The translations under genes were made by a program, and so were the position numbers. DNA of 55,417 bases from Acidovorax sp. MR-S7 (GTDB lineage Bacteria; Pseudomonadota; Gammaproteobacteria; Burkholderiales; Burkholderiaceae_C): NCBI RefSeq assembly GCF_000400995.2, contig NZ_DF238987.1, forward strand, positions 1-55,417, written 5' to 3'. How positions within the stretch are numbered: the stretch's first letter is position 1; each line of letters starts with the position of its first letter. Of this stretch, positions 44,045-52,721 are shown in pieces. The notes under the pieces were generated by a model. That model worked only from the letters and a program-made list of their open reading frames with translations, made no database searches and was not told where the DNA came from.

Positions 44045-44914
44045 TCAGCGTCCAGACTTTCCGAGCAGGCCCGAGGGGCGGAAGATCAGCATCAGGATCA
44101 CGAAGCCGAAGAGCAGCATGTCGGACATAGCGCTGGACATGAAGGTGTTGGCCCCGCTCTCCACCACGCCCAGCAGCAGGCTGGCGAGCGCGGCGCCGGG
44201 AATGCTCCCCAGCCCGCCGAGGATCACCACGATGAAGGCCTTGAGCAGAGGGGTCGAGCCGATGCTCGGCGAGACCGAGAACACCGGCGCCATCAGCGCG
44301 CCCGCCACGGCAGCCAGCGCCACACCGATGCCGAAGCCCAGCGGATACATGAGGTGCGAGCGGATGCCCTGGGCGCTGGCGATCTCGGTGTCCTGCACCA
44401 CGGCACGCAGCGCGCGCCCGCCCTTGCTGTGCATGAGGAACAGGTAGAGCAGCGCCAGCACGGCGATGGAAAACGCCACCACGTACAGCCGCGACATGGG
44501 CAGCATGATGGGGCCGAGGGACACCACGCCTTCGGCCACCGGCGGCATGGACTGCGGATCCGGCCCGAAGAGCAGCAGGGCGCCGTTCTGCAGGATCATC
44601 CCCAGCCCGATCGTGCTGATCATCCCGTTGAGCTCGTTGCCGCGGAAGCCCTTGAGCACGACCACCTCGATGAGCCAGCCCGCGACCAGGGTCACGGCGA
44701 AGGTGGCAAGCACCGCCACCAGGAAAGGCAACTGGAACCGGGTGACACAGACATAGGCGACGAACGCGCCCAGCATGTAGAACTCGCCATGCGCGAAATT
44801 GACCACGCGCATGACGCCGAAGACCAGTGTGAAGCCAATGGCCATCAGCAGGTAGAGCAGCCCGATGATGAGGCCATTGGTCAATGCCTGACCAATGAGG
44901 AACGTGAAATCCAC
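44045..44914 (-). CDS. livH: Branched-chain amino-acid-type ABC transporter permease LivH
   Basis: A 289-residue permease with about eight membrane segments: NGLIIGLLYLLMAIGFTLVFGVMRVVNFAHGEFYMLGA at the N-terminus and the cytoplasmic loop RAVVQDTEIASAQGI. It pairs with LivM as the membrane pore. Confidence 0.94.
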   Translation of the reverse strand: MDFTFLIGQALTNGLIIGLLYLLMAIGFTLVFGVMRVVNFAHGEFYMLGAFVAYVCVTRFQLPFLVAVLATFAVTLVAGWLIEVVVLKGFRGNELNGMISTIGLGMILQNGALLLFGPDPQSMPPVAEGVVSLGPIMLPMSRLYVVAFSIAVLALLYLFLMHSKGGRALRAVVQDTEIASAQGIRSHLMYPLGFGIGVALAAVAGALMAPVFSVSPSIGSTPLLKAFIVVILGGLGSIPGAALASLLLGVVESGANTFMSSAMSDMLLFGFVILMLIFRPSGLLGKSGR

Positions 44915-44938
44915 GGCGGTACCCAGCAGGTTCTGTGC

Positions 44939-46093
44939 TTACTTGCAGGCAGTGAGGGAGCAGGTGCTCTCGACCACTTCCTGCCCGTCCTGCACGCGCG
45001 CGATGTAGAACGGCGCGCTGATCTGGTGGTTGGAGCCGTAGACCTCCTTGCCCGTCCAGTTGAGGGTGCCCAGGATGCCCTTGAAGTCCTTGATGCCTTC
45101 GAGCGCCACGCGCACCTTGTCCGTGTCGGTGGTGCTGCCCGCCTGGCCAATGGCCTGGAACAGCATGCGCGTGCCGTCGTAGAACGCGGGGCTGAAACCG
45201 TTCATGCGCTTCTTGTACTTGCCGAAGTAGCGCTCGGCATAGGCCTTGACCTCCGCATTGGCGGGGTCGATCGGCGTGTTGACCAGCATGCCGTTGGTCG
45301 CGCCCGCGCCCGCCACGTTGACGATCTCGGTGGTGGCCGGGCCGCCGCTGCGGATGATGTGCCCCTTGAAGCCCAGCTCGCGCGCCTGCTTGACGATGAG
45401 GCCGGCGGTGCCCGGCGCATTGCCGTCGAGCTCGATGGCGTCCACGCCCTTGGCCATGATGCGGGTGAGCAGCGGCATCATGTCCACGCGCTCGCGTTCG
45501 AAGAACTCCTTGGCGTCCATCTTCGCGCCGGCCTTGGCGTAGGCCTTCTCCAGGTCCTGGGCGATCTGCTGGCCGGTCTCGTCGTTGGGGAACAGCGCGC
45601 CCACCTTCTTGATGCCCTTGGCCTTGACGATCCAGTCGATCTGGGGCTGCGATGTCTCCATCGTCGTCAGGTTGGGGCGGAAGCTGAACGGCTTGTCGGC
45701 CGCCAGGGCCTTGTCGGTGAAGCCCAGGGTCAGCATGACGACCTTGTTCTTCTCCATGATCGGGCCCACGGCCAGCGCGGCGGCCGAGCCCACGGGGCCG
45801 ATCACGTACTTGACCTTGTCCTCGAACACCAGGCGGTTGGCGGCGGTGACGGCCTCGCCGGCCTGGTACTTGTCGTCATAGGCGACGACCTTGACCTTGT
45901 ATTTCTTGCCGCCCACGTCGAGGCCGCCCTTGGCGTTCACGTCGTCGGCGGCCAGCTCGGTCGCGTACAGCATGGCCTGGCCCCAGGCGGCGCCCGCGCC
46001 GGACAGCGTCACGATGGCGCCGATCTTGAGTTCTTCCTGGGCGAATGCGCCGCAGCCCACGCACAGCAGCGAGGCGGCAAGGATTTTTTTCAT
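44939..46093 (-). CDS. Branched-chain amino-acid-type ABC transporter substrate-binding protein
   Basis: A 384-residue periplasmic binding protein of the LivJ/Leu-Ile-Val group: signal peptide MKKILAASLLCVGCGAFA, then ELKIGAIVTLSGAGAAWG, VNAKGGLDVGGKKYKVKVVAYDDK, GPVGSAAALAV and a C-terminal cysteine pair (STCSLTACK). AGGAG lies 6 bases before ATG 46093. These proteins often bind aromatic or short-chain acids in catabolic clusters. A lipobox-like stretch (CVGCG) exists but the signal peptide looks like the ordinary type. Confidence 0.92.
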   Translation of the reverse strand: MKKILAASLLCVGCGAFAQEELKIGAIVTLSGAGAAWGQAMLYATELAADDVNAKGGLDVGGKKYKVKVVAYDDKYQAGEAVTAANRLVFEDKVKYVIGPVGSAAALAVGPIMEKNKVVMLTLGFTDKALAADKPFSFRPNLTTMETSQPQIDWIVKAKGIKKVGALFPNDETGQQIAQDLEKAYAKAGAKMDAKEFFERERVDMMPLLTRIMAKGVDAIELDGNAPGTAGLIVKQARELGFKGHIIRSGGPATTEIVNVAGAGATNGMLVNTPIDPANAEVKAYAERYFGKYKKRMNGFSPAFYDGTRMLFQAIGQAGSTTDTDKVRVALEGIKDFKGILGTLNWTGKEVYGSNHQISAPFYIARVQDGQEVVESTCSLTACK

Positions 46094-46143
46094 GGTTGTC
46101 TCCTGGAGGATGGTTGGGGGTTGGAATGGAGTGCCGGCATGGC

Positions 46144-46992
46144 TCAGAGGGCTGCTATCTCGTCCAGCACGGGCAGGATGTATTTCCTGAACTGCGCGGG
46201 GTTCTCGCTCATCGGGAAATGCCCCAGCTCCTTCATGAGGGTCACCTTCGCGCCGGGAATGGTTTCGGCGGTGCGGATCGAGTCCTCGGGACTGCAGGAA
46301 AAGTCGTATTCGCCCGTCAGCAGGTAGAGCGGCGTGGCGGCCGTATCGATGCCGCCCAGCTTGCCGCGCAGGTCGGAATCCACGCGGTAGAAATACAAAT
46401 CGCCCTTGAAGATCCCGGGGCCGCTCTGCTTGTATTGCCACAGGGTCTCATGGCGGTATTCGCTCGGGCTTTGCGGTGCGATCAGGCCTGACACCAGCGC
46501 GGCGCAGACCTCGCCGCCATGCACGTCGGGGCGGTTGAGCCAGCCCGTGTCGTACCAGGGCTGCTGGTGGTCAGCGCTCTCCAGGCCGATGAGCGCCCGG
46601 AATTCGGCGCCGTGGGCATGCGCCAGCTGCAGCACGATCCGGCCGCCGATCGAGCAGCCCATGACCACCGGCCTGTCCAGCCCCAGCGCGGCGCTGAACG
46701 CGCGGATCGTGGCCACGTAGCGCTCGGTGGTGAGTTCGTAGTCCCGCTCGTGGAAGCCGACGGGCGGATAGGACTTTCCGTGCCAGGGCATGTCGAACGC
46801 GATGACGCGGAATTTGCCAGTGATAGCGCCGTCGCTGAGCAGATGGCGGAACTGCCGGCCATCGGAGCCGGCCGTGTGCAGGCACAGCAAGGGAATGCCC
46901 TGGCCGCATTCCTCGAAATAGATGCGGCACGTCTCGCTCAGGACATCCACGTGGATGTAGCGGCCGACGATGGGCTCGATGCGGTCATTCAT
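46144..46992 (-). CDS. Alpha/beta hydrolase
   Basis: A 282-residue alpha/beta hydrolase: oxyanion region LLCLHTAGSDGRQFRHL, FDMPWHGKS, nucleophile Ser in MGCSIGG, acid in LTGEYDFSCS and catalytic His in ELGHFPMSE. It could hydrolyse an ester, lactone, thioester or a C-C bond next to a ketone. GAGGAG lies 7 bases before the ATG. It lies between the CoA-transferase/SCP2 genes and the transporter genes on the same strand. Confidence 0.9.
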   Translation of the reverse strand: MNDRIEPIVGRYIHVDVLSETCRIYFEECGQGIPLLCLHTAGSDGRQFRHLLSDGAITGKFRVIAFDMPWHGKSYPPVGFHERDYELTTERYVATIRAFSAALGLDRPVVMGCSIGGRIVLQLAHAHGAEFRALIGLESADHQQPWYDTGWLNRPDVHGGEVCAALVSGLIAPQSPSEYRHETLWQYKQSGPGIFKGDLYFYRVDSDLRGKLGGIDTAATPLYLLTGEYDFSCSPEDSIRTAETIPGAKVTLMKELGHFPMSENPAQFRKYILPVLDEIAAL

Positions 46993-47014
46993 CTGGTGTC
47001 TCCTCGCTGGTGGT

Positions 47015-47419
47015 TCAGGCGCCCGCGGGCACGTGGCGCGGCATTTCCAGCACGTCCTTGAGGTACTGGAGATGCGAGAACAGCAGCCGGGTGTCCCCCT
47101 CGATCACCATCTCGCCCCGCTTGTGCAGGGCGAAGATGTCGTGCCAGCCGGGAAGAGGCACCTGGTCCCAGAGCCGCTCCCAGGCCTCGGCCGTTCCCTG
47201 CACGAAGAGCGCGCACGGATGGAACAGCGCGAACCGCTGCGTGACTTCGGCGACTTCGCCCTGGTGGATGCGCAGCAGAAACCGCGCCGTGCCGACGACG
47301 ACGACGAGGTCGGCCGTCAACGCCCGGCCCCGGTGCACGAGGCAGGCGTTCGCGTTGACATGCGGCGCGAGGGACGCGAACCGCTCGGCCAGGGAGGTGT
47401 GCGTGGTGTGTGAGCTCAT
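47015..47419 (-). CDS. SCP2-like (sterol carrier fold) small protein
   Basis: A 134-residue soluble protein. The pattern LTADLVVVVGTARFLLRIHQGEVAEVTQR...FVQGTAEAWERLWDQVP resembles the SCP2 fold, a hydrophobic pocket that binds lipids or acyl-CoAs. The C-terminal HDIFALHKRGEMVIEGD...HLQYLKDVLEMPR I associate with small proteins next to alpha/beta hydrolases. It starts 19 bases after the CoA-transferase B gene. Function unknown; a carrier for a hydrophobic substrate fits the thiolase-fold and hydrolase neighbours. Confidence 0.65.
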   Translation of the reverse strand: MSSHTTHTSLAERFASLAPHVNANACLVHRGRALTADLVVVVGTARFLLRIHQGEVAEVTQRFALFHPCALFVQGTAEAWERLWDQVPLPGWHDIFALHKRGEMVIEGDTRLLFSHLQYLKDVLEMPRHVPAGA

Positions 47420-47438
47420 GCCGTTGCGCTCGGGTGGT

Positions 47439-48095
47439 TCAGCCGATCCCCGGCAGAAGGGGCGCCGCGGTCATGGACTGCAGGCGCTCGAAGCTCATCC
47501 CTTCGCACATCCAGCGGACTGCCAGCCCTTGCGCCGTGACGTCGATGACCGCGCAATCCGTGTAGATGCGGTCCACCACGCGCGCACCCGTGAGCGGGTA
47601 GGTGCACTCGGTGACGATCTTGGGCTCGCCCGCCTTGCTCACGTGCTCCATGACCACGAAGACCTGTCGCGCGCCGACCACGAGGTCCATGGCACCGCCC
47701 ACGGCGGGGATCGCGTCGGGCGCGCCGGTGTCCCAGTTGGCCAGGTCGCCCAGGCTGGACACCTGGAACGCGCCGAGCACGGTCAGGTCGATGTGCCCGC
47801 CGCGCATCATGGCGAACGAGGTCACGTGGTCGGTGATGGATGCGCCCGCCAGCAGCGTGACCGGTTCCTTGCTCGCGTTGATGAGGCTCAGGTCCGCGGC
47901 GCCGCCCGCGGGCGCGGCGCCCATGCCCAGGATGCCGTTCTCGCTGTGCAGGATCACGTCGCGGCCCGGCGGCAGGCACTTGGAGATCAGCGTGGGGATG
48001 CCGATCCCCAGGTTGACGTAGCTGCCGTCGGGAATGTCGTTCGCGACCTTGGCCGCCATCTCGGCGCGGCTGAGCCGCCGGATATTCGCCCTCAT
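47439..48095 (-). CDS. CoA-transferase subunit B (3-oxoacid/3-oxoadipate type)
   Basis: A 218-residue beta subunit: NLGIGIPTLI near the N-terminus, the catalytic Glu in SENGILGMG and a Gly-rich GGAMDLVVGARQV. It forms a covalent glutamyl-CoA during transfer from succinyl- or acetyl-CoA. Its ATG overlaps the subunit A stop. This pair provides the CoA activation step, since no CoA ligase gene is present in the cluster. Confidence 0.92.
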   Translation of the reverse strand: MRANIRRLSRAEMAAKVANDIPDGSYVNLGIGIPTLISKCLPPGRDVILHSENGILGMGAAPAGGAADLSLINASKEPVTLLAGASITDHVTSFAMMRGGHIDLTVLGAFQVSSLGDLANWDTGAPDAIPAVGGAMDLVVGARQVFVVMEHVSKAGEPKIVTECTYPLTGARVVDRIYTDCAVIDVTAQGLAVRWMCEGMSFERLQSMTAAPLLPGIG

Positions 48096-48778
48096 GCCTG
48101 TCCTCCCACTTGCACCACGCGCTGCACGAAGATGCCCGGCGTCATCACATGCTCGGGCGCGAGCGTGCCCAGCGGCACCACCGCATCCACCTGCGCCACC
48201 GCCACCCGGGCGGCCATGCACATGACGGGGCCGAAGTTGCGCTCGGCGTTGCGGTACATGAGGTTGCCCCAGGGGTCGGCCGTCTGCGCCTTCACGAAGG
48301 CGAAGTCGCCGTGCAGCGGCTGCTCCAGCACGTAGCCCACGCCGTCGATGACGCGGGTTTCCTTGCCATCGGCCAGGCGGGTGCCGTACGAGGTGGGCGT
48401 GAAGAAGGGCCCCAGGCCAGAGCCCGCCGCGCGCATGCGCTCGGCCATCGTTCCCTGGGGCACGCATTCGAGTTCGATCCTGCCGGCGCGATACCACTCG
48501 GCGAATGCGACGGCGTTGGGCTCCAACGGGTTGGACGAGCGCGCGAACGAACACACCATGCGCCGCACGCGCCCGGCTTCCACCAGCTGGCTCAAGCCGA
48601 TCTTGCCGTTGCCCGCGTTGTTGTTGACAATGGTGAGTTCGCGCGCGCCCTGGTCGAGCAGCGCGCAGACGAGTTCGGTGGGCACGCCGGAGATGCCGAA
48701 GCCGCCGATGAGGATCGTCGCCCCGTCGCGCACGTCGCGCACGGCCTCGTGCACCAAGGCAGTCACTTTGTTGAGCAT
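48092..48778 (-). CDS. CoA-transferase subunit A (3-oxoacid/3-oxoadipate type)
   Basis: A 228-residue alpha subunit: VRDGATILIGGFGISGVPTELV (the GGFG CoA-binding motif), NNNAGNGKIGLSQLVEAG, ECVPQGTMAERMRAAGSGLGPFFTPTSYGT. AAGGAG before ATG 48778. Together with subunit B it resembles PcaI/PcaJ or ScoA/ScoB; the acid substrate cannot be read off. Confidence 0.92.
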   Translation of the reverse strand: MLNKVTALVHEAVRDVRDGATILIGGFGISGVPTELVCALLDQGARELTIVNNNAGNGKIGLSQLVEAGRVRRMVCSFARSSNPLEPNAVAFAEWYRAGRIELECVPQGTMAERMRAAGSGLGPFFTPTSYGTRLADGKETRVIDGVGYVLEQPLHGDFAFVKAQTADPWGNLMYRNAERNFGPVMCMAARVAVAQVDAVVPLGTLAPEHVMTPGIFVQRVVQVGGQA

Positions 48779-48800
48779 GCCGGCTCCTTGCCTGGTGCGT

Positions 48801-49973
48801 TCACAGCGTTTCCTCCACGCCGAAGATCGCCGTGGACTGGCTCGACAGCGTGCCGCCGTTGCCGTGCGCCAGGGCGATGCGCGCATCCTTGACCTGGCGC
48901 GCACCGCACTCGCCGCGCAATTGCCGCACCGCCTCGATCACGAGGAAGATGCCGTACATGCCCGGGTGCACGCACGAGAGCCCGCCGCCGTTGGTATTGA
49001 CCGGCAGCCGTCCGCCCGGCGCGATGCCGCCGTTCTCCACGAACGCGCCGGCCTCGCCCTTCTTGCAGAAGCCCAGGTCTTCGAGGAACAGCAGCGTGTT
49101 GATCGTGAAGGCGTCGTAGAGGCCCACCACGTCCACGTCCGAGGGCGCGAGGCCCGCCATCTCGAAGGCGCGCCGGCCCGACTCCGACGCGGCGGTGACG
49201 GTGAGGTTCTCCATGGACGAGATCTGCCGGTTCCACACCGCCGTGGCGTTGCCGAGCACGTACACAGGCTTGGGCACCTGGGCCTTGGCGCGGTCTGCGC
49301 GCATGAGCACGAAGGCGCCCGCGCCGTCGGTGACGAGGCAGCAGTCGCGCACCGTGAGCGGCGTGGAGACCATGCGCGCGGAGAGCACGTCGTCGATGCT
49401 GAGCGGATCGCGCATCACCGCCTCGGGGTTGAGCTGTGCCCAGCGGCGCGCGGCCACGGCCACCTCGGCGAGCTGCTCGCGCGTGGTGCCGAACTCGTGC
49501 ATGTGGCGCGACGCGGCCAGCGCGTAGGACGTGAGCGGCTGGATCGGCGCGTAGGGGTGCTCGTAGGGCAGCGGGTCGATCAGGCGGAACGCCTCCGACA
49601 TGGCCTTGCGCGAGAACGTGCCCGTCTTCTGCGTGCTGCCGTAGCACACGAGCACCGCATTGCACTGGCCGCTCTCCAACGCCAGCATCGCGGGCATCAG
49701 GTGGGCGATGAAGCTGGAGCCGCCCAGCATGGTGCTGTCGATGAACTGCGGCCGCAGGCCCAGGTATTCGGCCACCGGCAGCGCCCACATGCTGGCCGCC
49801 GAGCTGCAGGTGGCCAGGCCGTCGATGTCGCGCAGGGTGAGCCCCGCGTCGGCCACCGCCGCGAGCGCGGCCTGGCCCAGGATTTCCATGGCGCTGAAGC
49901 CAGGCGCCTCGCCGATGCCGGCATGACCCACGCCCACGATGGCGGCCTTGCCGCGCAGTTGCTGGAGACTCAT
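48801..49973 (-). CDS. SCP-x-type thiolase-fold protein lacking the usual catalytic cysteine (possible acyl-CoA aldolase)
   Basis: A 390-residue thiolase-superfamily protein (KAAIVGVGHAGIG, SMEILGQAALAAVADAGLTLRDIDGL, VVGLYDAFTINTLLFLEDLGFC, VNTNGGGLSCVHPGMYG, LAHGNGGTLSSQSTAIFG). At the active-site cysteine position of true thiolases the sequence reads MLGGSSFIAH, and no CxxG- or NCATG-like motif is present. Together with the OB-fold partner just upstream this resembles Ltp2-type retro-aldolases of steroid side-chain catabolism, which use tyrosines instead. A non-classical thiolysis role is the alternative. Start overlaps the stop of the partner gene (ATGA). Confidence 0.82.
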   Translation of the reverse strand: MSLQQLRGKAAIVGVGHAGIGEAPGFSAMEILGQAALAAVADAGLTLRDIDGLATCSSAASMWALPVAEYLGLRPQFIDSTMLGGSSFIAHLMPAMLALESGQCNAVLVCYGSTQKTGTFSRKAMSEAFRLIDPLPYEHPYAPIQPLTSYALAASRHMHEFGTTREQLAEVAVAARRWAQLNPEAVMRDPLSIDDVLSARMVSTPLTVRDCCLVTDGAGAFVLMRADRAKAQVPKPVYVLGNATAVWNRQISSMENLTVTAASESGRRAFEMAGLAPSDVDVVGLYDAFTINTLLFLEDLGFCKKGEAGAFVENGGIAPGGRLPVNTNGGGLSCVHPGMYGIFLVIEAVRQLRGECGARQVKDARIALAHGNGGTLSSQSTAIFGVEETL

Positions 49974-50371
49974 TGCGCACCTCCCGCGCCTTGGGGAACG
50001 AAGACCACGAGCGGCTTGCCGTCCTGCTCCACGATGCGGGCCTGCACGCGCATGCCGATGCGCACCTGATCCTGCGGATGCTCCTGCACACGGCCCATCA
50101 TGCGCACGCCTTCGTCCAGGTCGACGAGCACGATGGCGTAGTCGGTGCCGGTGCCGGGCTTGCCCATGACCACGCTGCAGGCATGGACGGTGCCCTGGCC
50201 GCGGGCATCGACCCAGCGCAGATCGGCGCTGCCGCAGTGCGGGCAGACAACCCGTGGGTAGAACACGTGCCGCGCACACGCGCCGCATTGCTGGACGCGA
50301 AGATGGCCCTGGGCCAGATGGTGGAGATAGGCGGCGTCGGGGCCGCCCAGGGATGGGGCGATGGCGGTCAT
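49970..50371 (-). CDS. Zinc-ribbon/OB-fold (DUF35) acyl-CoA-binding partner protein
   Basis: A 133-residue protein: N-terminal helix, rubredoxin-like zinc ribbon Cys29/Cys32 and Cys43/Cys46 (CGACARHVFYPRVVCPHCG), then an OB fold (VHACSVVMGKPGTGTDYAIVLVDLDEGVRMMGRV...IGMRVQARI). DUF35 proteins bind thiolase-fold partners (ChsH2 with Ltp2, archaeal thiolase/HMG-CoA synthase complexes) and hold the CoA substrate. The ATGA overlap with the thiolase gene supports a complex. Confidence 0.9.
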   Translation of the reverse strand: MTAIAPSLGGPDAAYLHHLAQGHLRVQQCGACARHVFYPRVVCPHCGSADLRWVDARGQGTVHACSVVMGKPGTGTDYAIVLVDLDEGVRMMGRVQEHPQDQVRIGMRVQARIVEQDGKPLVVFVPQGAGGAQ

Positions 50372-50377
50372 GGTCGT

Positions 50378-52486
50378 TCAGGTGGGTTCGGTGGGCACCA
50401 CGTAGCCGGAAAGGGACTCGCCCTGCGCCACGAGTTGCGCGAGCAGCGGCGCAGGCTCCCACAGCGGGCCGTGGAGGCGGTGGAATTCCTCGATGCGCGC
50501 GAGCACCTGGGGCAAGCCCACGGTGTCGGCATAGAACAGCGGGCCGCCGCGCGCGGCGGGAAAGCCGTAGCCGTTCACGTAGATCACGTCGATGTCGCTG
50601 CCGCGGCGCGCCACGCCGTCCTGCAGGATGCGCGCGGCCTCGTTGACGAGCGCGTACATGGTGCGCTCCACGATCTCCTCGTCGGTGATCGCGCGGCGCG
50701 TGATGCCCGACTCGCGGGCACACGCATCGATGATCGATTCCACGGCCGGATCGGGCACGGGCGCGCGGCTGCCCGGCTCGTAGCGGTAGAAGCCCGCGCC
50801 CGTCTTCTGCCCCAGGCGGCCCGACTCGCAGAGCCGGTCGGCGATGTGGCAGTAGCGCAGGTGCCTGGGGCGCGTAGGGGCCTGGCGCTTGCGCGCGGCC
50901 CAGCTGATGTCCAGGCCGGCCATGTCGCCCATGCGCAGCGGGCCCATGGCCATGCCGAAGCGCTCCACGGCCTGATCCACCCGCGCGGGGCTCGCGCCCT
51001 CCTCCAGCAGGAAGTGCGCCTCGCGCGTATACGGGCTCACCATGCGGTTGCCCACGAAGCCGTCGCACACGCCCACCACGGCGGGCACCTTGCCAATGCG
51101 CTTGGCCACGCCCAGCACCGTGGCGATCACGTCGGGCGCCGTGGCCCGGCCGCGCACGATCTCCAGCAGCTTCATGACGTGAGCGGGGCTGAAGAAGTGC
51201 AGTCCCACCACGTCCTGCGGACGGCGCGTCACGGCGGCGATGTCGTTGATGTCGAGCCGCGAGGTGTTGGTCGCCAGGATGGCGCCGGGCCTGGCTATGG
51301 CGTCCAGTTGCTGGAACAGGCCGTGCTTGACGGCGATGTCCTCGAAAGCCGCCTCGATGACCAGATCCGCCTCTGCGAGCTCCTGCATGGCCGTGGAGCC
51401 GTGGATGCGCGCCAGGCGGTCCTGCATCTGCGCCGCGTCCAGCTTGCCCTTGGCCACCGTGGCCGCGTAGTTGCGGCGGATCGTCTCCAGCCCCTTGGCG
51501 AGGGCCGCGTCGGTGACCTCGACCAGCGTCACGGCGTAGCCCGCATTGGCGAAGGCCATCGCGATGCCGCCGCCCATCGTGCCCGCGCCTATCACACCCA
51601 CGCGCTGCACGGGGCGCAGGGCCGCGCCCTGCGCATCGGGCGGCGGCTTGGCTGCCTCTCGCTCGCCGAAGAACAGGTGGCGCAGCGCCTTGGACTGCGT
51701 GCCGTTCACGAGCTCGACGAAGCGCTGCCGTTCGAATGCCAGACCTTCCTGCAGCGGGCCGTCGAGCGATTTCTCGACGCAGGCGATGCACTGCAGCGGC
51801 GCCTCCAGGCCACGCGCGGTCTTGCGCGCCTTCTCGCGCGCGGCGCCGAACAGCGCCGCCGCATCGGCGGGCGGCGTGACGGCGCGCGCGCCCGTGGGCC
51901 GCAGCGCCTTCGCGGGATCGAGACCGGCCGCAAACGCGATCGCCCGCGACAGCCAGTCGCCTTCGAACACCGCGTCCAGCAGGCCCGCCTCCAGCGCCTT
52001 GGTGGCGCTGACCGTCCTGCCGGAGACGATCCAGTCCAGCGCCGTCTCGACGCCCACGAGCCGGGGCAGGCGCTGCGTGCCGCCGCCGCCGGGCAGCAGG
52101 CCCAGCTTCACCTCGGGCAGGGCCACCGACGCCTGGGCATCGGCCACGCGCCAGTGGCAACCCAGAGCCAGCTCCAGGCCGCCGCCGAGCGCAGAGCCGT
52201 GGATAGCTGCCACCACGGGCTTGCCGAGGTTCTCGATGCGCTGGATCAGTTGGGGCGTAGTCGGCTCGGCCACGCCGCGTGGTGTGTTGAACTCACGGAT
52301 GTCCGCGCCACCCGAGAACATGCGGCCCTCGCCCGCGAGCACGATGGCGTCGATGGCCACATCCGCCACGGCCGCGTCCAGCGCCGCCGACAAGTGCTGG
52401 CGCAACGCAAACGACAGGCCGTTGACGGGCGGGTTGGCCCATCGGATCAGGGCCACCCGGCCGTGGCGCTCGAAGCCGCCGTTCAT
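50378..52486 (-). CDS. Bifunctional enoyl-CoA hydratase/3-hydroxyacyl-CoA dehydrogenase (FadB/FadJ-like)
   Basis: A 702-residue fusion. Crotonase part (residues about 1-190): HGSALGGGLELALG and LPEVKLGLLPGGGG keep both catalytic glutamates, so hydratase activity is expected. Dehydrogenase part: VGVIGAGTMGGGIAMAFANAGY (NAD), ATNTSRLDINDI, HFFSPAHVMKLLEIV (catalytic His and Glu), GFVGNRM, then two C-terminal helical domains (GPLRMGDMAGLDI, NGYGFPAARGGPLFYADTVG). It would hydrate an enoyl-CoA and oxidise the 3-hydroxy product. Its start overlaps the BCCP stop. Confidence 0.95.
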   Translation of the reverse strand: MNGGFERHGRVALIRWANPPVNGLSFALRQHLSAALDAAVADVAIDAIVLAGEGRMFSGGADIREFNTPRGVAEPTTPQLIQRIENLGKPVVAAIHGSALGGGLELALGCHWRVADAQASVALPEVKLGLLPGGGGTQRLPRLVGVETALDWIVSGRTVSATKALEAGLLDAVFEGDWLSRAIAFAAGLDPAKALRPTGARAVTPPADAAALFGAAREKARKTARGLEAPLQCIACVEKSLDGPLQEGLAFERQRFVELVNGTQSKALRHLFFGEREAAKPPPDAQGAALRPVQRVGVIGAGTMGGGIAMAFANAGYAVTLVEVTDAALAKGLETIRRNYAATVAKGKLDAAQMQDRLARIHGSTAMQELAEADLVIEAAFEDIAVKHGLFQQLDAIARPGAILATNTSRLDINDIAAVTRRPQDVVGLHFFSPAHVMKLLEIVRGRATAPDVIATVLGVAKRIGKVPAVVGVCDGFVGNRMVSPYTREAHFLLEEGASPARVDQAVERFGMAMGPLRMGDMAGLDISWAARKRQAPTRPRHLRYCHIADRLCESGRLGQKTGAGFYRYEPGSRAPVPDPAVESIIDACARESGITRRAITDEEIVERTMYALVNEAARILQDGVARRGSDIDVIYVNGYGFPAARGGPLFYADTVGLPQVLARIEEFHRLHGPLWEPAPLLAQLVAQGESLSGYVVPTEPT

Positions 52487-52695
52487 CGCAGTTCCACCAG
52501 GGGCTGGCCTTCGGCCACTTCCGCGCCGACCTCGACCAGGTAGCGCACCACGGTGCCGCCGGCCTCCGCCTCCACGGGAATCTCCATCTTCATGGATTCG
52601 ACGATCAACAGCGGGTCGCCGGCCGACACGCTGTCGTCGGGAGCGGTGCAGTGGGTGACGACGCGGCCCGCCAGCGGAGAGCAGAGAGTGGGCAT
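52483..52695 (-). CDS. Stand-alone biotinyl carrier protein (BCCP) of acyl-CoA carboxylase
   Basis: A 70-residue biotinyl domain with the biotinylation site ESMKMEI and the beta-hairpin sequence (SPLAGRVV, GGTVVRYLVEVGAEVAEGQPLVEL). AGGAG lies 7 bases before the ATG. It is a separate small protein rather than a domain of the carboxylase alpha subunit. It shuttles carboxybiotin between the BC (52722-54104) and CT (54101 onward) subunits. Confidence 0.93.
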   Translation of the reverse strand: MPTLCSPLAGRVVTHCTAPDDSVSAGDPLLIVESMKMEIPVEAEAGGTVVRYLVEVGAEVAEGQPLVELR

Positions 52696-52721
52696 GGGAA
52701 ATCTCCTGGATGGACGTTGTT

